From assembly GCA_021811745.1 (NCBI GenBank), contig JAJZNH010000296.1, positions 1 to 6,719 on the forward strand: a stretch of 6,719 bases of DNA, written 5' to 3'. Both the position numbers and the translations under genes were made by a program. Of the stretch, positions 1 to 6,206 are shown piece by piece. The notes beneath the pieces are model-generated. The model saw only the letters and a program-made list of their open reading frames with translations, searched no databases and was not told the DNA's origin. Source of the DNA: Acidobacteriota bacterium (GTDB lineage Bacteria > Acidobacteriota > Terriglobia > Terriglobales > Acidobacteriaceae). Positions within the stretch are counted from its first letter, which is position 1. Every line of letters begins with the position of its first letter.

Positions 1-451
1 CGGGCCACGTGGCATAGATCGCATCGTGGTAGAACCTTAGGGCGCGGTCCCTGTCCTTTCTTTGCGCGGAGATGCGGGCCAACTCCAGGTTAACCAATCC
101 GTTCTCCGGTTCACGGTCCCAGAGGTTGATGAGGTAGTTGTATGCCTCGTCGGTCCGCTTCATGCCCAGCAGAGCTTCGGCCAAATCGAGCTGGTAGACG
201 CCATTGTCGCGGGCGTAGAGCAGAGAGGTCCGGAAGTCTACCACCGCAGCGCGAAAATTGTGCGCCTTCAAGTCTGCGTTCCCTCGCGCCGACCATCGCT
301 CCGCCAGCGATGTCTGCTGCCCGTCATAGATGCGTGACATTCCCTCCACTGCCACAAAGGCCATCGCCGTCAATCCGGTCAATAGCACCAGGTCCAACGG
401 TTTCCGCCTCAAAAAGAGGGAAAAGTCGAGCCGTCTTGGCCCATTCGCCAT
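1..451 (-). CDS. Membrane-anchored tetratricopeptide-repeat protein, N-terminal part
   Basis: This minus-strand frame is open from an ATG at 451 to the window edge, giving the first 150 residues; the C-terminus lies outside. A clear ribosome-binding site (GGAGAAA, 454-460) sits five bases before the ATG and fixes the start. After a basic N-terminus (RR and RRK clusters) comes one hydrophobic segment at about residues 19-37, most likely a signal anchor. From about residue 50 the chain is helical and fits TPR spacing: roughly 51-84 (AERWSARGNADLKAHNFRAA), 85-118 (LAEALLGMKRTDEAYNYL) and 119-150 (LELARISAQRKDRDRALRFY). TPR units are protein-interaction scaffolds, so the role may be assembly of, or binding to, an envelope partner, but no enzymatic domain is visible and the partner is unknown. 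The TPR call is from spacing and residue pattern by eye; exact function is not recognised. Confidence 0.8.
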   Translation of the reverse strand, partial: MANGPRRLDFSLFLRRKPLDLVLLTGLTAMAFVAVEGMSRIYDGQQTSLAERWSARGNADLKAHNFRAAVVDFRTSLLYARDNGVYQLDLAEALLGMKRTDEAYNYLINLWDREPENGLVNLELARISAQRKDRDRALRFYHDAIYATWP

Positions 452-523
452 GCTTTCTCCGTCAGGCTTGCGCTCACGCCTTCTTTCCCAATGATACCGT
501 GTTGCATAAGTACCGAAATCTGA

Positions 524-569
524 GCGCCGGAGGCTCATCAAATCGCCTCGCCCGGCGCCACTTGCCGGG
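524..569. other. Two mutually exclusive hairpins upstream of the TPR gene
   Basis: GCGCCGG (524-530) pairs perfectly with CCGGCGC (552-558), and inside it AGGC (531-534) pairs with GCCT (545-548), leaving a 10-base loop and a 3-base bulge. The right arm also overlaps a second possible hairpin, CCCGG (551-555) with CCGGG (565-569), so the two cannot form together. It lies 73-118 bases upstream of the TPR start codon and could be part of that gene's leader if transcription starts further upstream. No T-run follows on either strand, so it is not a standard terminator. The pairings are seen directly; any function is inference. Confidence 0.35.
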
Positions 570-820
570 ATCCTCGGTTTCGCCCACCGCCTATGCGGGA
601 TTGAGTGTTCGCAGAATCACCGGGAGAAGTTGAAATATCACAGCAACTTAACGATTGCCACGCGACCACACCGACAAATGCCCGAATGCCTCATCACCGC
701 CCCTGGAAAAATCCCGAGCAGCACCCCGCGTGTGCGGAAATGAACGATCTATGGAGGGCTTGAGCAGCAGCAACCGTCGTTATCGCGCTTCGCGCGGAAC
801 GGCAACCTTGAAAAACCTGC

Positions 821-847
821 TTGACATCGTCAGAAGGCTTGCATAAT
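821..847 (+). promoter_or_regulatory. Candidate sigma70-type promoter pointing right, toward the 3' end of the TonB-like gene
   Basis: A perfect TTGACA (821-826) is followed after 15 bases by CATAAT (842-847), five of six matches to the -10 consensus. The spacer is short against the usual 16-18, which lowers confidence. Transcription would start near 854. No plus-strand gene follows; the product would be a short RNA over 854-986, or antisense to the TonB-like gene if it continued. A short structured segment (863-951) begins just after the predicted start. Confidence 0.35.
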
Positions 848-862
848 CAATCATATACAGCA

Positions 863-974
863 ATTCTTCCGGGTGCAACTAAAATCCGCAAGTGCTTTTG
901 AATCAGCCGCTTGCTCAAAAGCGAGATCAGGCTCACGGCAATGGGAAGAATGATTCCACAGCATCCTGAGATGC
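863..974. other. Nested inverted repeats 3' of the TonB-like gene (possible small RNA or 3'-UTR structure)
   Basis: ATTCTTCC (863-870) is exactly complementary to GGAAGAAT (944-951). Inside that pair, GCTTTTGA (894-901) is exactly complementary to TCAAAAGC (915-922) around a 13-base loop, with an alternative small stem CTTGCT/AGCGAG. A third hairpin, GCATC (961-965) with GATGC (970-974), lies 12 bases beyond the TonB-like stop codon on the minus strand. Read on plus, the structure starts about ten bases after the predicted start of the 821-847 promoter; read on minus, it is the 3' untranslated region of the TonB-like gene. No T-run marks a terminator in either direction, so strand and transcript are unknown. 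Confidence 0.25.
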
Positions 975-986
975 CCTAAACAACCA

Positions 987-2084
987 CTACTGCGACGGCT
1001 GGATATTATAGAGGAAATAGGCCTGCAATTCGAGGTACTTCCCATGAAACGCCCTCGGTAGCGGCGGATAGTTCGAACCTACCAATGCGCCCCATGCTGC
1101 CCGGTCCAGCGCCACATCGCCCGAGCGCCCCACCAGTTCCACACTGCCAGGCATTAATCGCCCGTCGGGGAGTACTTTGAAACGGATAACTACGATCCCC
1201 GACTTGTCGATGGGCGGATTCACCTCGTCCGGAATCAGGGGATCCCATGTGCGCTCGGTCTCGTAGTGCCAGCGCGCCAGCCAGGAACTAAAGTCGACTC
1301 CCTCGGTGTCCGACAGGATGTTGACGCCGCCAGTACCGGCGCCAGGGTGCATCGGCAGTCCGTTGAATCTGGGGCTGTTGTAGGATCCCTGGCCGCGGTG
1401 CCGCATGGCGTTTTCCATGTCTCGACGCAACTGTTCAGCCGGGTTCTCAGAATTCAAGGCAAAGTTCGGCCGTGCCGGGACGGCTGCTGGCCGTGGCGCC
1501 TCAATCGGCGATTGTGACCGGGTGCTGGGTGGAATAGGCGGAGTTGGCGCGGGCTTGACCTGCTTTGGCTCGGGCTTCGGCGGCGGAGGCGGCACGGCCA
1601 CCGGCGGCGCTTCCCGGTTTAACTCCTCCAGTGCTTTGCTGTCAGGCGGCTTGATCAAAGGCTTGGGTGGCGCTCTGTGTTGCTGGCGCAGCAAGTCGGG
1701 GGGCAGATTGAGATAAGTGAGATCCTGCCGCTGCTTGAGGACGTCGAAGGGGCTGATCACCTTTGGAACTTTGAGTACATACCTGGGTATCCAGGTGATG
1801 GCCGAGATCAGCGCGATGTGAAGAAGCAGAGCTAGCCAGATGCTCTCCCGCAGACGCGACCAGCGGCGCTCGTCCTCGAGATCGCTGATCATCTGGAGCA
1901 GTTCGTATGAGTCGTAGTCCGCCCACCGCGAACTGCTCATCACGCGCGAACCACCCCCGCGCGGCTCAGCGGCTGGCGTCTCGCCCGAAGCGGTGGTCTC
2001 CTCTTCGCGGCGGTCTGCGTCCTGGCTCACCTCGACCGGTCCCGTGGACTCGTTCACATTGGCTGGTGCTTGACTGGTGGGCAT
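987..2084 (-). CDS. TonB-family energy transducer with long cytoplasmic N-terminus
   Basis: This 365-residue protein has TonB architecture: a single membrane segment (about residues 80-101, ESIWLALLLHIALISAITWI), a proline-rich periplasmic span with PPPPPKPEPK near 165-175, and a C-terminal domain (about 262-361) with the VVIRFKVLPDGRL strand and Y/L-rich end typical of TonB C-terminal domains. Such proteins pass energy from the inner-membrane proton motive force (ExbB/ExbD) to outer-membrane transporters. Unusually, about 79 polar, partly acidic residues precede the membrane segment, whereas classical TonB has about a dozen; the last part (SYELLQMISDLEDERRW) looks like an amphipathic helix. 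No exbB, exbD or TonB-dependent receptor gene is in the window. I chose the ATG at 2084, with a modest AGG six bases before it; an in-frame GTG at 2111 would add nine residues but has no visible ribosome-binding site. The stop is TAG. Confidence 0.85.
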   Translation of the reverse strand: MPTSQAPANVNESTGPVEVSQDADRREEETTASGETPAAEPRGGGSRVMSSSRWADYDSYELLQMISDLEDERRWSRLRESIWLALLLHIALISAITWIPRYVLKVPKVISPFDVLKQRQDLTYLNLPPDLLRQQHRAPPKPLIKPPDSKALEELNREAPPVAVPPPPPKPEPKQVKPAPTPPIPPSTRSQSPIEAPRPAAVPARPNFALNSENPAEQLRRDMENAMRHRGQGSYNSPRFNGLPMHPGAGTGGVNILSDTEGVDFSSWLARWHYETERTWDPLIPDEVNPPIDKSGIVVIRFKVLPDGRLMPGSVELVGRSGDVALDRAAWGALVGSNYPPLPRAFHGKYLELQAYFLYNIQPSQ

Positions 2085-2244
2085 CTGCTGCCTAGGAGCA
2101 TCTCGGAACACAGATTTAGACTCGGCTGCGGCTCCGAACCTTACTCTCCAATTGTCTCATCTCTGGTGACCCTCGAACGCATTCTCCGGCCCGTACAATG
2201 GTATCTGACCTAAGGACGGTTTTCCAGCCGGAAGGGGTAGGGGT

Positions 2245-2865
2245 TTGAAGTCGTTTTTTGCGCACTTGGCAGCCAAATGGAAGTTTGTTCTGCTACCTGC
2301 TCTTGCCAAGATGGGGATTTGGGGCGCATTCGTCGTCGCCATCTTCGACTCTTCTTCAATCCCCGTTCCCATCGACGCCTTCCTCGCTCTCTGGTTTTGG
2401 AACGATAGAAGCCACTTTTGGATATTTGTGGTTCTGGCCGCAGCGGGTTCGGCGTTGGGCGGCCTCGTCCCTTATTGGATCGGCCGCGCCGGCGGGGAGC
2501 TCTTCCTCCTGCAGCGCTTCAACCGAGAGCGCATCGAGAAAATCCGCAATCGCTTCGAGCGCCAGGAGTTCCTGGCTGTTCTCATCCCGTCCTTGTTGCC
2601 TCCGCCCATGCCTTGGAAGATCTTTGTCTTCGCCGCAGGCGTCTTTGAAATGCCCGTGCCGCGATTCCTGCTCGCGGTTTTTTGCGGGCGCATGGTGCGC
2701 TGGTTCACGCTTGCAATTCTGGTCATTGAACTCGGCCCCAGCGCGGTCGATCTTGTCGCCCGCCATTCCGTGGCCGCAATCATCATCGCCATCTCCCTGG
2801 TCCAGCTCGGCATTCTCGTATGGTGGATGAGAAAAAAGCGCGGCAGCCAGCAAGCAGAAGAGTAA
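2245..2865 (+). CDS. YqaA/DedA-like (VTT-domain) integral membrane protein
   Basis: The predicted product has 206 residues, a usual length for YqaA-type members of the DedA/SNARE-associated superfamily. It starts at a TTG preceded by a purine-rich AAGGGG run (2232-2237); there is no usable in-frame ATG nearby. Features in order: hydrophobic segment with IFDSSSIPVPID at 33-44 (the acidic/proline re-entrant loop of the family), the glycine motif GSALGGLVPYWIGRAGG at 68-84, a charged loop (about 91-108), a second loop PSLLPPPMPWK at 115-125 followed by FAAGVFEMP, then hydrophobic helices to about 195 and a basic tail. DedA proteins are linked to membrane lipid handling, including undecaprenyl phosphate and phosphatidylethanolamine recycling; the substrate here cannot be read. 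The second loop carries a lysine but not the paired arginines described for E. coli DedA proteins. It is divergent from the TonB-like gene across about 160 bases. Confidence 0.8.
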   Translation: MKSFFAHLAAKWKFVLLPALAKMGIWGAFVVAIFDSSSIPVPIDAFLALWFWNDRSHFWIFVVLAAAGSALGGLVPYWIGRAGGELFLLQRFNRERIEKIRNRFERQEFLAVLIPSLLPPPMPWKIFVFAAGVFEMPVPRFLLAVFCGRMVRWFTLAILVIELGPSAVDLVARHSVAAIIIAISLVQLGILVWWMRKKRGSQQAEE

Positions 2866-2919
2866 CCGGCCCTGAGCCTGACTTTACGGCAGTTCTCCGA
2901 TTCCTATAGAGCATTGAGG

Positions 2920-2942
2920 AACGTCGACTGGGACGTTTTCTT
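2920..2942 (+). terminator. Weak intrinsic-terminator-like hairpin after the YqaA-like gene
   Basis: AACGTC (2920-2925) pairs with GACGTT (2932-2937) around a six-base loop, and the right arm runs into TTTTCTT. It lies 55 bases after the YqaA-like stop codon, where a terminator is expected between convergent genes. The stem is only six pairs and not GC-rich, so the call is tentative. Confidence 0.35.
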
Positions 2943-3085
2943 GGGAGAAGCGCCACGCCGGGATAGCGTTCCACGCTCCTTCAATCGAAGTGCCGCTCTC
3001 ATCCAGCAGTTTCCTCGGTCCCGACCTGGCAATCCGGCGGGCAGCTGGCACGCACTCGGGAAAGGGCTTTGGAGCCGGCCTTCGC

Positions 3086-3700
3086 CTATGTGATGTCCTC
3101 AGTGTCGTAGACTGGGACGCCTCGCTTCTTGGGCACTCCGTGCACTGAGCTGAGCAGATCCTCCACCACGTCTTCCAGTTGGCGCTGGCTCTCGATCACT
3201 GCGCTCATGCTCATCAGTTCGTCGGGCTCGGGCACCCGCTCCACCAGCGCCACGGCGTGGCACTGAGCTACGTGGTCCAGACCCAGCCCCTCGGGCGTTT
3301 TAGCCTTGATGCTTATCTGGCCAATCTCGACGTTGAGAAGGTCTGCCACGCGCGCCCGCATCTCGGGGGCAATAGGGGAGATCTTGGGTGCTTTGAGGAT
3401 CAGTGTGACGTCAACATTGGCGATGCGGTAGCCGGCGTTTTGCAGCTCCTCCATGGCCAGATTCAGGAAGATGGCCGAGTCGGCGCCCTTCCAGCGTGGA
3501 TCGCCGGGAGGGAAAAAACTGCCGATGTCGCCGGCGGCCACCGCGCCCAGCAGCGCGTCGGTGACGGCATGGAGCAGCACATCGCCGTCAGAGTGCCCGG
3601 CCAATCCCTCGGGATGGTCCATCTTCAGGCCGCCCAAATGCAGCGGAACCCCCGGCTCGAAGGCGTGCGAGTCGTAGCCGAATCCGATCCGTATATCCAT
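3086..3700 (-). CDS. ispF: 2-C-methyl-D-erythritol 2,4-cyclodiphosphate synthase
   Basis: IspF cyclises CDP-methylerythritol 2-phosphate, releasing CMP, in the fifth step of the MEP isoprenoid pathway; it is a cytoplasmic homotrimer with a divalent metal. The metal site is intact: D10 and H12 in GFGYDSHAF and H44 in HSDGDVLLHAVTDALLG (36-52). DIGSFFPP (58-65) and KAKTPEGLG (132-140, nucleotide binding) are also present. The ATG at 3700 begins directly with the family start MDIRIGFGYDSH; a GTG at 3727 would add nine residues with no ribosome-binding site. At 204 residues it is longer than the usual 155-165: the core ends near 155, after AVALVE, and about 49 residues follow, including a predicted helix (SQRQLEDVVEDLLSSV) and an acidic end (DTEDIT). 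It lies 70 bases after ispD on the same strand, so co-transcription is likely. Confidence 0.95.
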   Translation of the reverse strand: MDIRIGFGYDSHAFEPGVPLHLGGLKMDHPEGLAGHSDGDVLLHAVTDALLGAVAAGDIGSFFPPGDPRWKGADSAIFLNLAMEELQNAGYRIANVDVTLILKAPKISPIAPEMRARVADLLNVEIGQISIKAKTPEGLGLDHVAQCHAVALVERVPEPDELMSMSAVIESQRQLEDVVEDLLSSVHGVPKKRGVPVYDTEDIT

Positions 3701-3770
3701 GATTCGAGTGGCTCTCCGTGCCGTCACAAGAAAAGCTGATGGCCATACCCCAGCCGCCGCCGGGCCAGAA

Positions 3771-4502
3771 TCAGTGCCCGCGCTGCTGCAGGTAGAACTC
3801 GGCCAACGCCAAATCGCTGGCCTGAGTAATCTTCAGATTAACCTGAGAACCGGGCACGACGGCTACGGAATACCCCGCGCGCTCCACTACCGAGGCTTCG
3901 TCGGTGCCCACAAAGCCGTCTGCGATAGCCTCGGCAAAGGCGTTCTTGAGCAGCCCGTACCGAAATCCCTGTGGCGTCTGCGCCTGCACCACGAACTCGC
4001 GGGGGATCGTGGCCGTGATCACCGCTCCGTGCGCCGTCCGCTCCACCTGCTTGATGGTATCCACCGCCGGGAGGCCCACAATGGCCGCTCCATGAGCAAC
4101 GACCGCGTCGATGGTGCGCTCGATGGTAGCAGCGTCGATCAGCGGCCGCACCGCGTCATGCACGAGCACGATGTCGTCCGCCTCAGCCGGCAGGCTGGCC
4201 AGCGCGTTGGCCACCGATTCCTGCCGCTTTTCTCCGCCCTCCACCACGTGTGCGCGTCCTGAAAAGCCGTACTCATCAATTTGCGCCTCCACGCGCTCCA
4301 TCTCCGGTTTGCGCACGGCGACGTAGATTGCGGTCACCCGCTTCACCGCGGCAAAGGCGCGCAGTGAATGAATGAGAATCGGGACTCCGTCCAGGGCCAA
4401 AAACTGCTTTGGTTGTGGTCCGGCCATCCGGGTGCCCAGCCCTGCGGCGGGCAGAATCGCGAAAACCTGCATACGGGCTGGAGTATACAACGCCCAGGGC
4501 AT
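3771..4502 (-). CDS. ispD: 2-C-methyl-D-erythritol 4-phosphate cytidylyltransferase
   Basis: IspD transfers CMP from CTP to methylerythritol phosphate, the third MEP pathway step. The diagnostic motifs are all present: PAAGLGTRM (18-26) and PKQF (31-34) for CTP binding, GGEKRQESVANAL (89-101), VHDAVRP (114-120), QTPQGF (175-180), TDE (200-202) and NLKIT (222-226). Length is normal for the family (243 residues). The start is uncertain. The ATG at 4502 has a good ribosome-binding site (GGGAG nine bases upstream). The in-frame ATG at 4472 would give MQVFAILPAAG, closer to the usual family N-terminus, and although it lacks a ribosome-binding site it has a TATACT hexamer nine bases upstream on the minus strand that could drive a nearly leaderless transcript. 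I kept 4502 because of the ribosome-binding site. It is first in the ispD-ispF pair and divergent from tilS. Confidence 0.95.
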   Translation of the reverse strand: MPWALYTPARMQVFAILPAAGLGTRMAGPQPKQFLALDGVPILIHSLRAFAAVKRVTAIYVAVRKPEMERVEAQIDEYGFSGRAHVVEGGEKRQESVANALASLPAEADDIVLVHDAVRPLIDAATIERTIDAVVAHGAAIVGLPAVDTIKQVERTAHGAVITATIPREFVVQAQTPQGFRYGLLKNAFAEAIADGFVGTDEASVVERAGYSVAVVPGSQVNLKITQASDLALAEFYLQQRGH

Positions 4503-4530
4503 CCCAAAGCACTCCCTCCCTCGCTCCAGC

Positions 4531-4536
4531 TATAAT
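4531..4536 (+). promoter_or_regulatory. TATAAT hexamer in the ispD-tilS divergent region
   Basis: A perfect -10 consensus hexamer on the plus strand, about 205 bases before the tilS start. The sequence 17 bases upstream (AGCACT) is not a recognisable -35, so a tilS promoter is only suggested. On the minus strand the same bases give TTATAG, which could instead serve ispD. Confidence 0.3.
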
Positions 4537-4579
4537 CCTCCAGCTTCGAGCGGGAACTCATCGGGTTTATTGGGAAGAC

Positions 4580-4647
4580 CGCGGCGCGCTTGCGCTGTGG
4601 GCAGCAGACCGCTGCATTTCATCCAGCTACTCTGCCCATGCGCCGCG
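4580..4647. other. Nested stem in the tilS leader
   Basis: CGCGGCGC (4580-4587) is exactly complementary to GCGCCGCG (4640-4647), and within it TGGGCAG (4598-4604) is exactly complementary to CTGCCCA (4632-4638). The arms nest with only one unpaired base on the right side and ten on the left. A competing small hairpin, GCAGC (4601-4605) with GCTGC (4611-4615), uses part of the inner left arm. The element lies about 95 bases before the tilS ATG and would be in its 5' untranslated region if transcription starts near 4543. No known RNA family was recognised. Confidence 0.4.
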
Positions 4648-4741
4648 AGCTTATCATTCTTGCGTGCCCCGAACGCCATCTCCAAAACGCACACCTGGCC
4701 CGGCGGCGACGCTTGTGCCTCCGCTCGGGCTCGACACCGCA

Positions 4742-6166
4742 ATGCTAAAGCCCGGCCTGCGGCTGGCTATCGGCCTTTCGGGGGGCGCGGATTCCGTGGC
4801 TCTGCTGCGCGTCCTGGCCGCACGGAGAAGAGAGCTCGGAATCGTCCTCCACGCCGCCCACCTGCATCACGGCCTGCGCGGTCAAGAAGCCGATGTCGAT
4901 CTCAATTTCTGCCGCGAGCTGGCAGCCAAGCTGGATCTGCCCTTTCATGAAGCGCACGTTGATACGGCCAGCGAGGCGCGTGCAAACGAGAGATCGGGCA
5001 AGCCTGCAGAGACCATCGAGGAGGCGGCGCGGCGACTGCGCTACGCGTGGTTCCGGCAATTGATGGCCGCGGGCGAAATCGACGCAGTAGCCACGGCGCA
5101 CACCCTGGATGACCAGGCCGAGACCGTGCTTGCCAAATTCCTGCGCGGCGCCTGGACGGAAGGGCTGGCGGGCATTCATCCGGTCCTTGAGTTCCCGGAG
5201 GGCCGTATTTTGCGCCCGCTACTGGCCGCCACGCGCGCTGAAGTGGAAGCTGAACTGCGCTCTCTTGAACAACCCTGGCGCGAGGACTCCTCCAACCTCC
5301 ATTTTTCTTTCTCACGTAACCGCATCCGCCACGAGCTGCTGCCTCTGCTCGAAGGCTGGAACCCGCGCTTGCGCGAGCACCTGGTGCAAATGGCCGAGCT
5401 GGCTCGCGATGAGGAATCCTGGTGGCAGACGGAACTGGCCCGCCTGGCGCCTCAGCTTCTTTTGCCGGGATGGCCGGCGCGCGGGGGCGGCCGGGCCACA
5501 GGCGGTCCGGCACCCTCCTTGGCCATCGACGTGATGCGCCTGGCCGCGCTGCCCGCCGCCTTGCAGCGCAGGCTTCTACGTTACGCCGCGGAGAAACTAG
5601 GTCCAGCTCTCGACTTCCCATCCACCGAGGTGCTGCGTGCGCTGGCTCTCGCCGGCCGCGCCGGCCAAAGGCGCGACCTTGCCGGGGGGCTTTGCGCCGA
5701 ACGCACCCACCGCGAGTTGCACCTTACGGTTGAGGCTCAGGCGTCCGAAGCCGGAACCTCCGGTCCTTCCCCCCTCCCGGCCCCCACCTACACCGTAGAA
5801 ATCCCCGGGGAAATTCTGGCTCCCGCCTTCGGCCTTCGCTTGCGTATCGATGCTCCCGGGCTGCCCCTTGCGCCCCAAGGCGGCTCGCCCGCGGCTGCAC
5901 GCACCGCTACGCTGCGCAACTGGAACCCCGGCGACCGCGTCAGGCTGCGCCACTCCGGCAGCGAGCGCAAAGTCAAAGAAGTGCTGGAACAGCTGAGAGT
6001 TACGGGAAGCAGCCGGGCACTTTGGCCGGTCCTTGAAATGGGCGGCCGCTTGGTATGGATGAAGGGGGTGGAGCTGCAGCCCGAGGCGGGCGTTGCCGTG
6101 GCCGCATCTCCATTGGAGGGTGAACAAGCCGCCCCAATCCGGGATGGGCCATTCCGGGTTGGGTAA
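4742..6166 (+). CDS. tilS: tRNA(Ile)-lysidine synthetase
   Basis: TilS uses ATP to join lysine to cytidine-34 of the CAU-anticodon isoleucine tRNA, changing its decoding from AUG to AUA and its charging from Met to Ile; the enzyme is cytoplasmic and usually essential. The 474-residue product has the PP-loop SGGADS (13-18), HLHHGLRG (40-47), ATAHTLDDQAET (117-128) and FLRGAWTEGLAGI (133-145) of the catalytic domain, then WREDSSN (179-185) and FSRNRIRHELLPLL (190-203), and the C-terminal tRNA-binding domain with LRNWNPGDRVRL (391-402) and KVKEVL (410-415). A proline-rich linker lies at about 341-350. The ATG at 4742 puts the PP-loop at residue 13; an in-frame GTG at 4715 would add nine residues (MPPLGLDTA), which matches the helix often seen before the loop. 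Neither has a clear ribosome-binding site. The last residues (PIRDGPFRVG) are encoded inside a strong palindrome. ftsH follows on the same strand. Confidence 0.95.
   Translation: MLKPGLRLAIGLSGGADSVALLRVLAARRRELGIVLHAAHLHHGLRGQEADVDLNFCRELAAKLDLPFHEAHVDTASEARANERSGKPAETIEEAARRLRYAWFRQLMAAGEIDAVATAHTLDDQAETVLAKFLRGAWTEGLAGIHPVLEFPEGRILRPLLAATRAEVEAELRSLEQPWREDSSNLHFSFSRNRIRHELLPLLEGWNPRLREHLVQMAELARDEESWWQTELARLAPQLLLPGWPARGGGRATGGPAPSLAIDVMRLAALPAALQRRLLRYAAEKLGPALDFPSTEVLRALALAGRAGQRRDLAGGLCAERTHRELHLTVEAQASEAGTSGPSPLPAPTYTVEIPGEILAPAFGLRLRIDAPGLPLAPQGGSPAAARTATLRNWNPGDRVRLRHSGSERKVKEVLEQLRVTGSSRALWPVLEMGGRLVWMKGVELQPEAGVAVAASPLEGEQAAPIRDGPFRVG
6133..6163. repeat. 14-pair palindrome overlapping the end of tilS
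   Basis: Positions 6133-6146 pair with 6150-6163 around a three-base loop (GGC). All 14 positions pair, two of them as G-T wobbles (6138 with 6158, 6143 with 6153). The stem ends directly before the tilS TAA (6164-6166), so it encodes the last ten tilS residues. No T-run follows on the plus strand (next is TAAAAGTCC), so it is not a typical intrinsic terminator. It could be a dispersed REP-like unit, an mRNA 3'-end stabiliser or a partial barrier between tilS and ftsH. The pairing is seen; the role is inference. Confidence 0.6.
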
Positions 6167-6206
6167 AAGTCCGGGCGCGCGTTCAGCCTTGATTTTGCTG
6201 CAACTT

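Larger units (their letters stand above)
452..986. other. Gene-free region between the TPR and TonB-like genes
   Basis: This 535-base stretch holds no convincing gene. Its short open frames lack ribosome-binding sites and protein-like composition. It should contain the promoter of the leftward TPR gene, but no clean -35/-10 pair is visible on the minus strand; a TATCAT hexamer on that strand (491-496) is the best -10-like match and has no good -35. It does contain competing hairpins at 524-569, a CGCGC-TTC-GCGCG stem at 784-796, a plus-strand sigma70-like promoter at 821-847 and nested inverted repeats at 863-974, some listed separately. No tRNA-like arms or known riboswitch were recognised. 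Confidence 0.6.

Noticed and set aside
784..796. CGCGC-TTC-GCGCG hairpin as a terminator
   Set aside because: No T-run follows on either strand and no gene ends nearby.
655..846. A 63-codon plus-strand frame in the gene-free region
   Set aside because: No ribosome-binding site, arginine- and serine-rich composition typical of random GC-rich frames, and it overlaps the candidate promoter.
2866..3085. A minus-strand open frame from about 3040 to 2886 with a protein-like tail (WNAIPAWRFSQENV), after ispF
   Set aside because: It would start at a GTG without a ribosome-binding site, is only about 55 codons, and matches nothing I recognise. Most likely chance coding in a convergent intergenic gap; a degraded gene fragment cannot be excluded.
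4409..4741. An N-terminal extension of tilS by 111 residues
   Set aside because: It overlaps ispD on the other strand, has low-complexity content unlike TilS, and the family begins shortly before the PP-loop.
4902..5621. Long open frames opposite or overlapping tilS, for example a 239-codon minus-strand frame
   Set aside because: They are antisense shadows of a high-GC gene with clear TilS motifs; their products are R/A/P-rich without domains.
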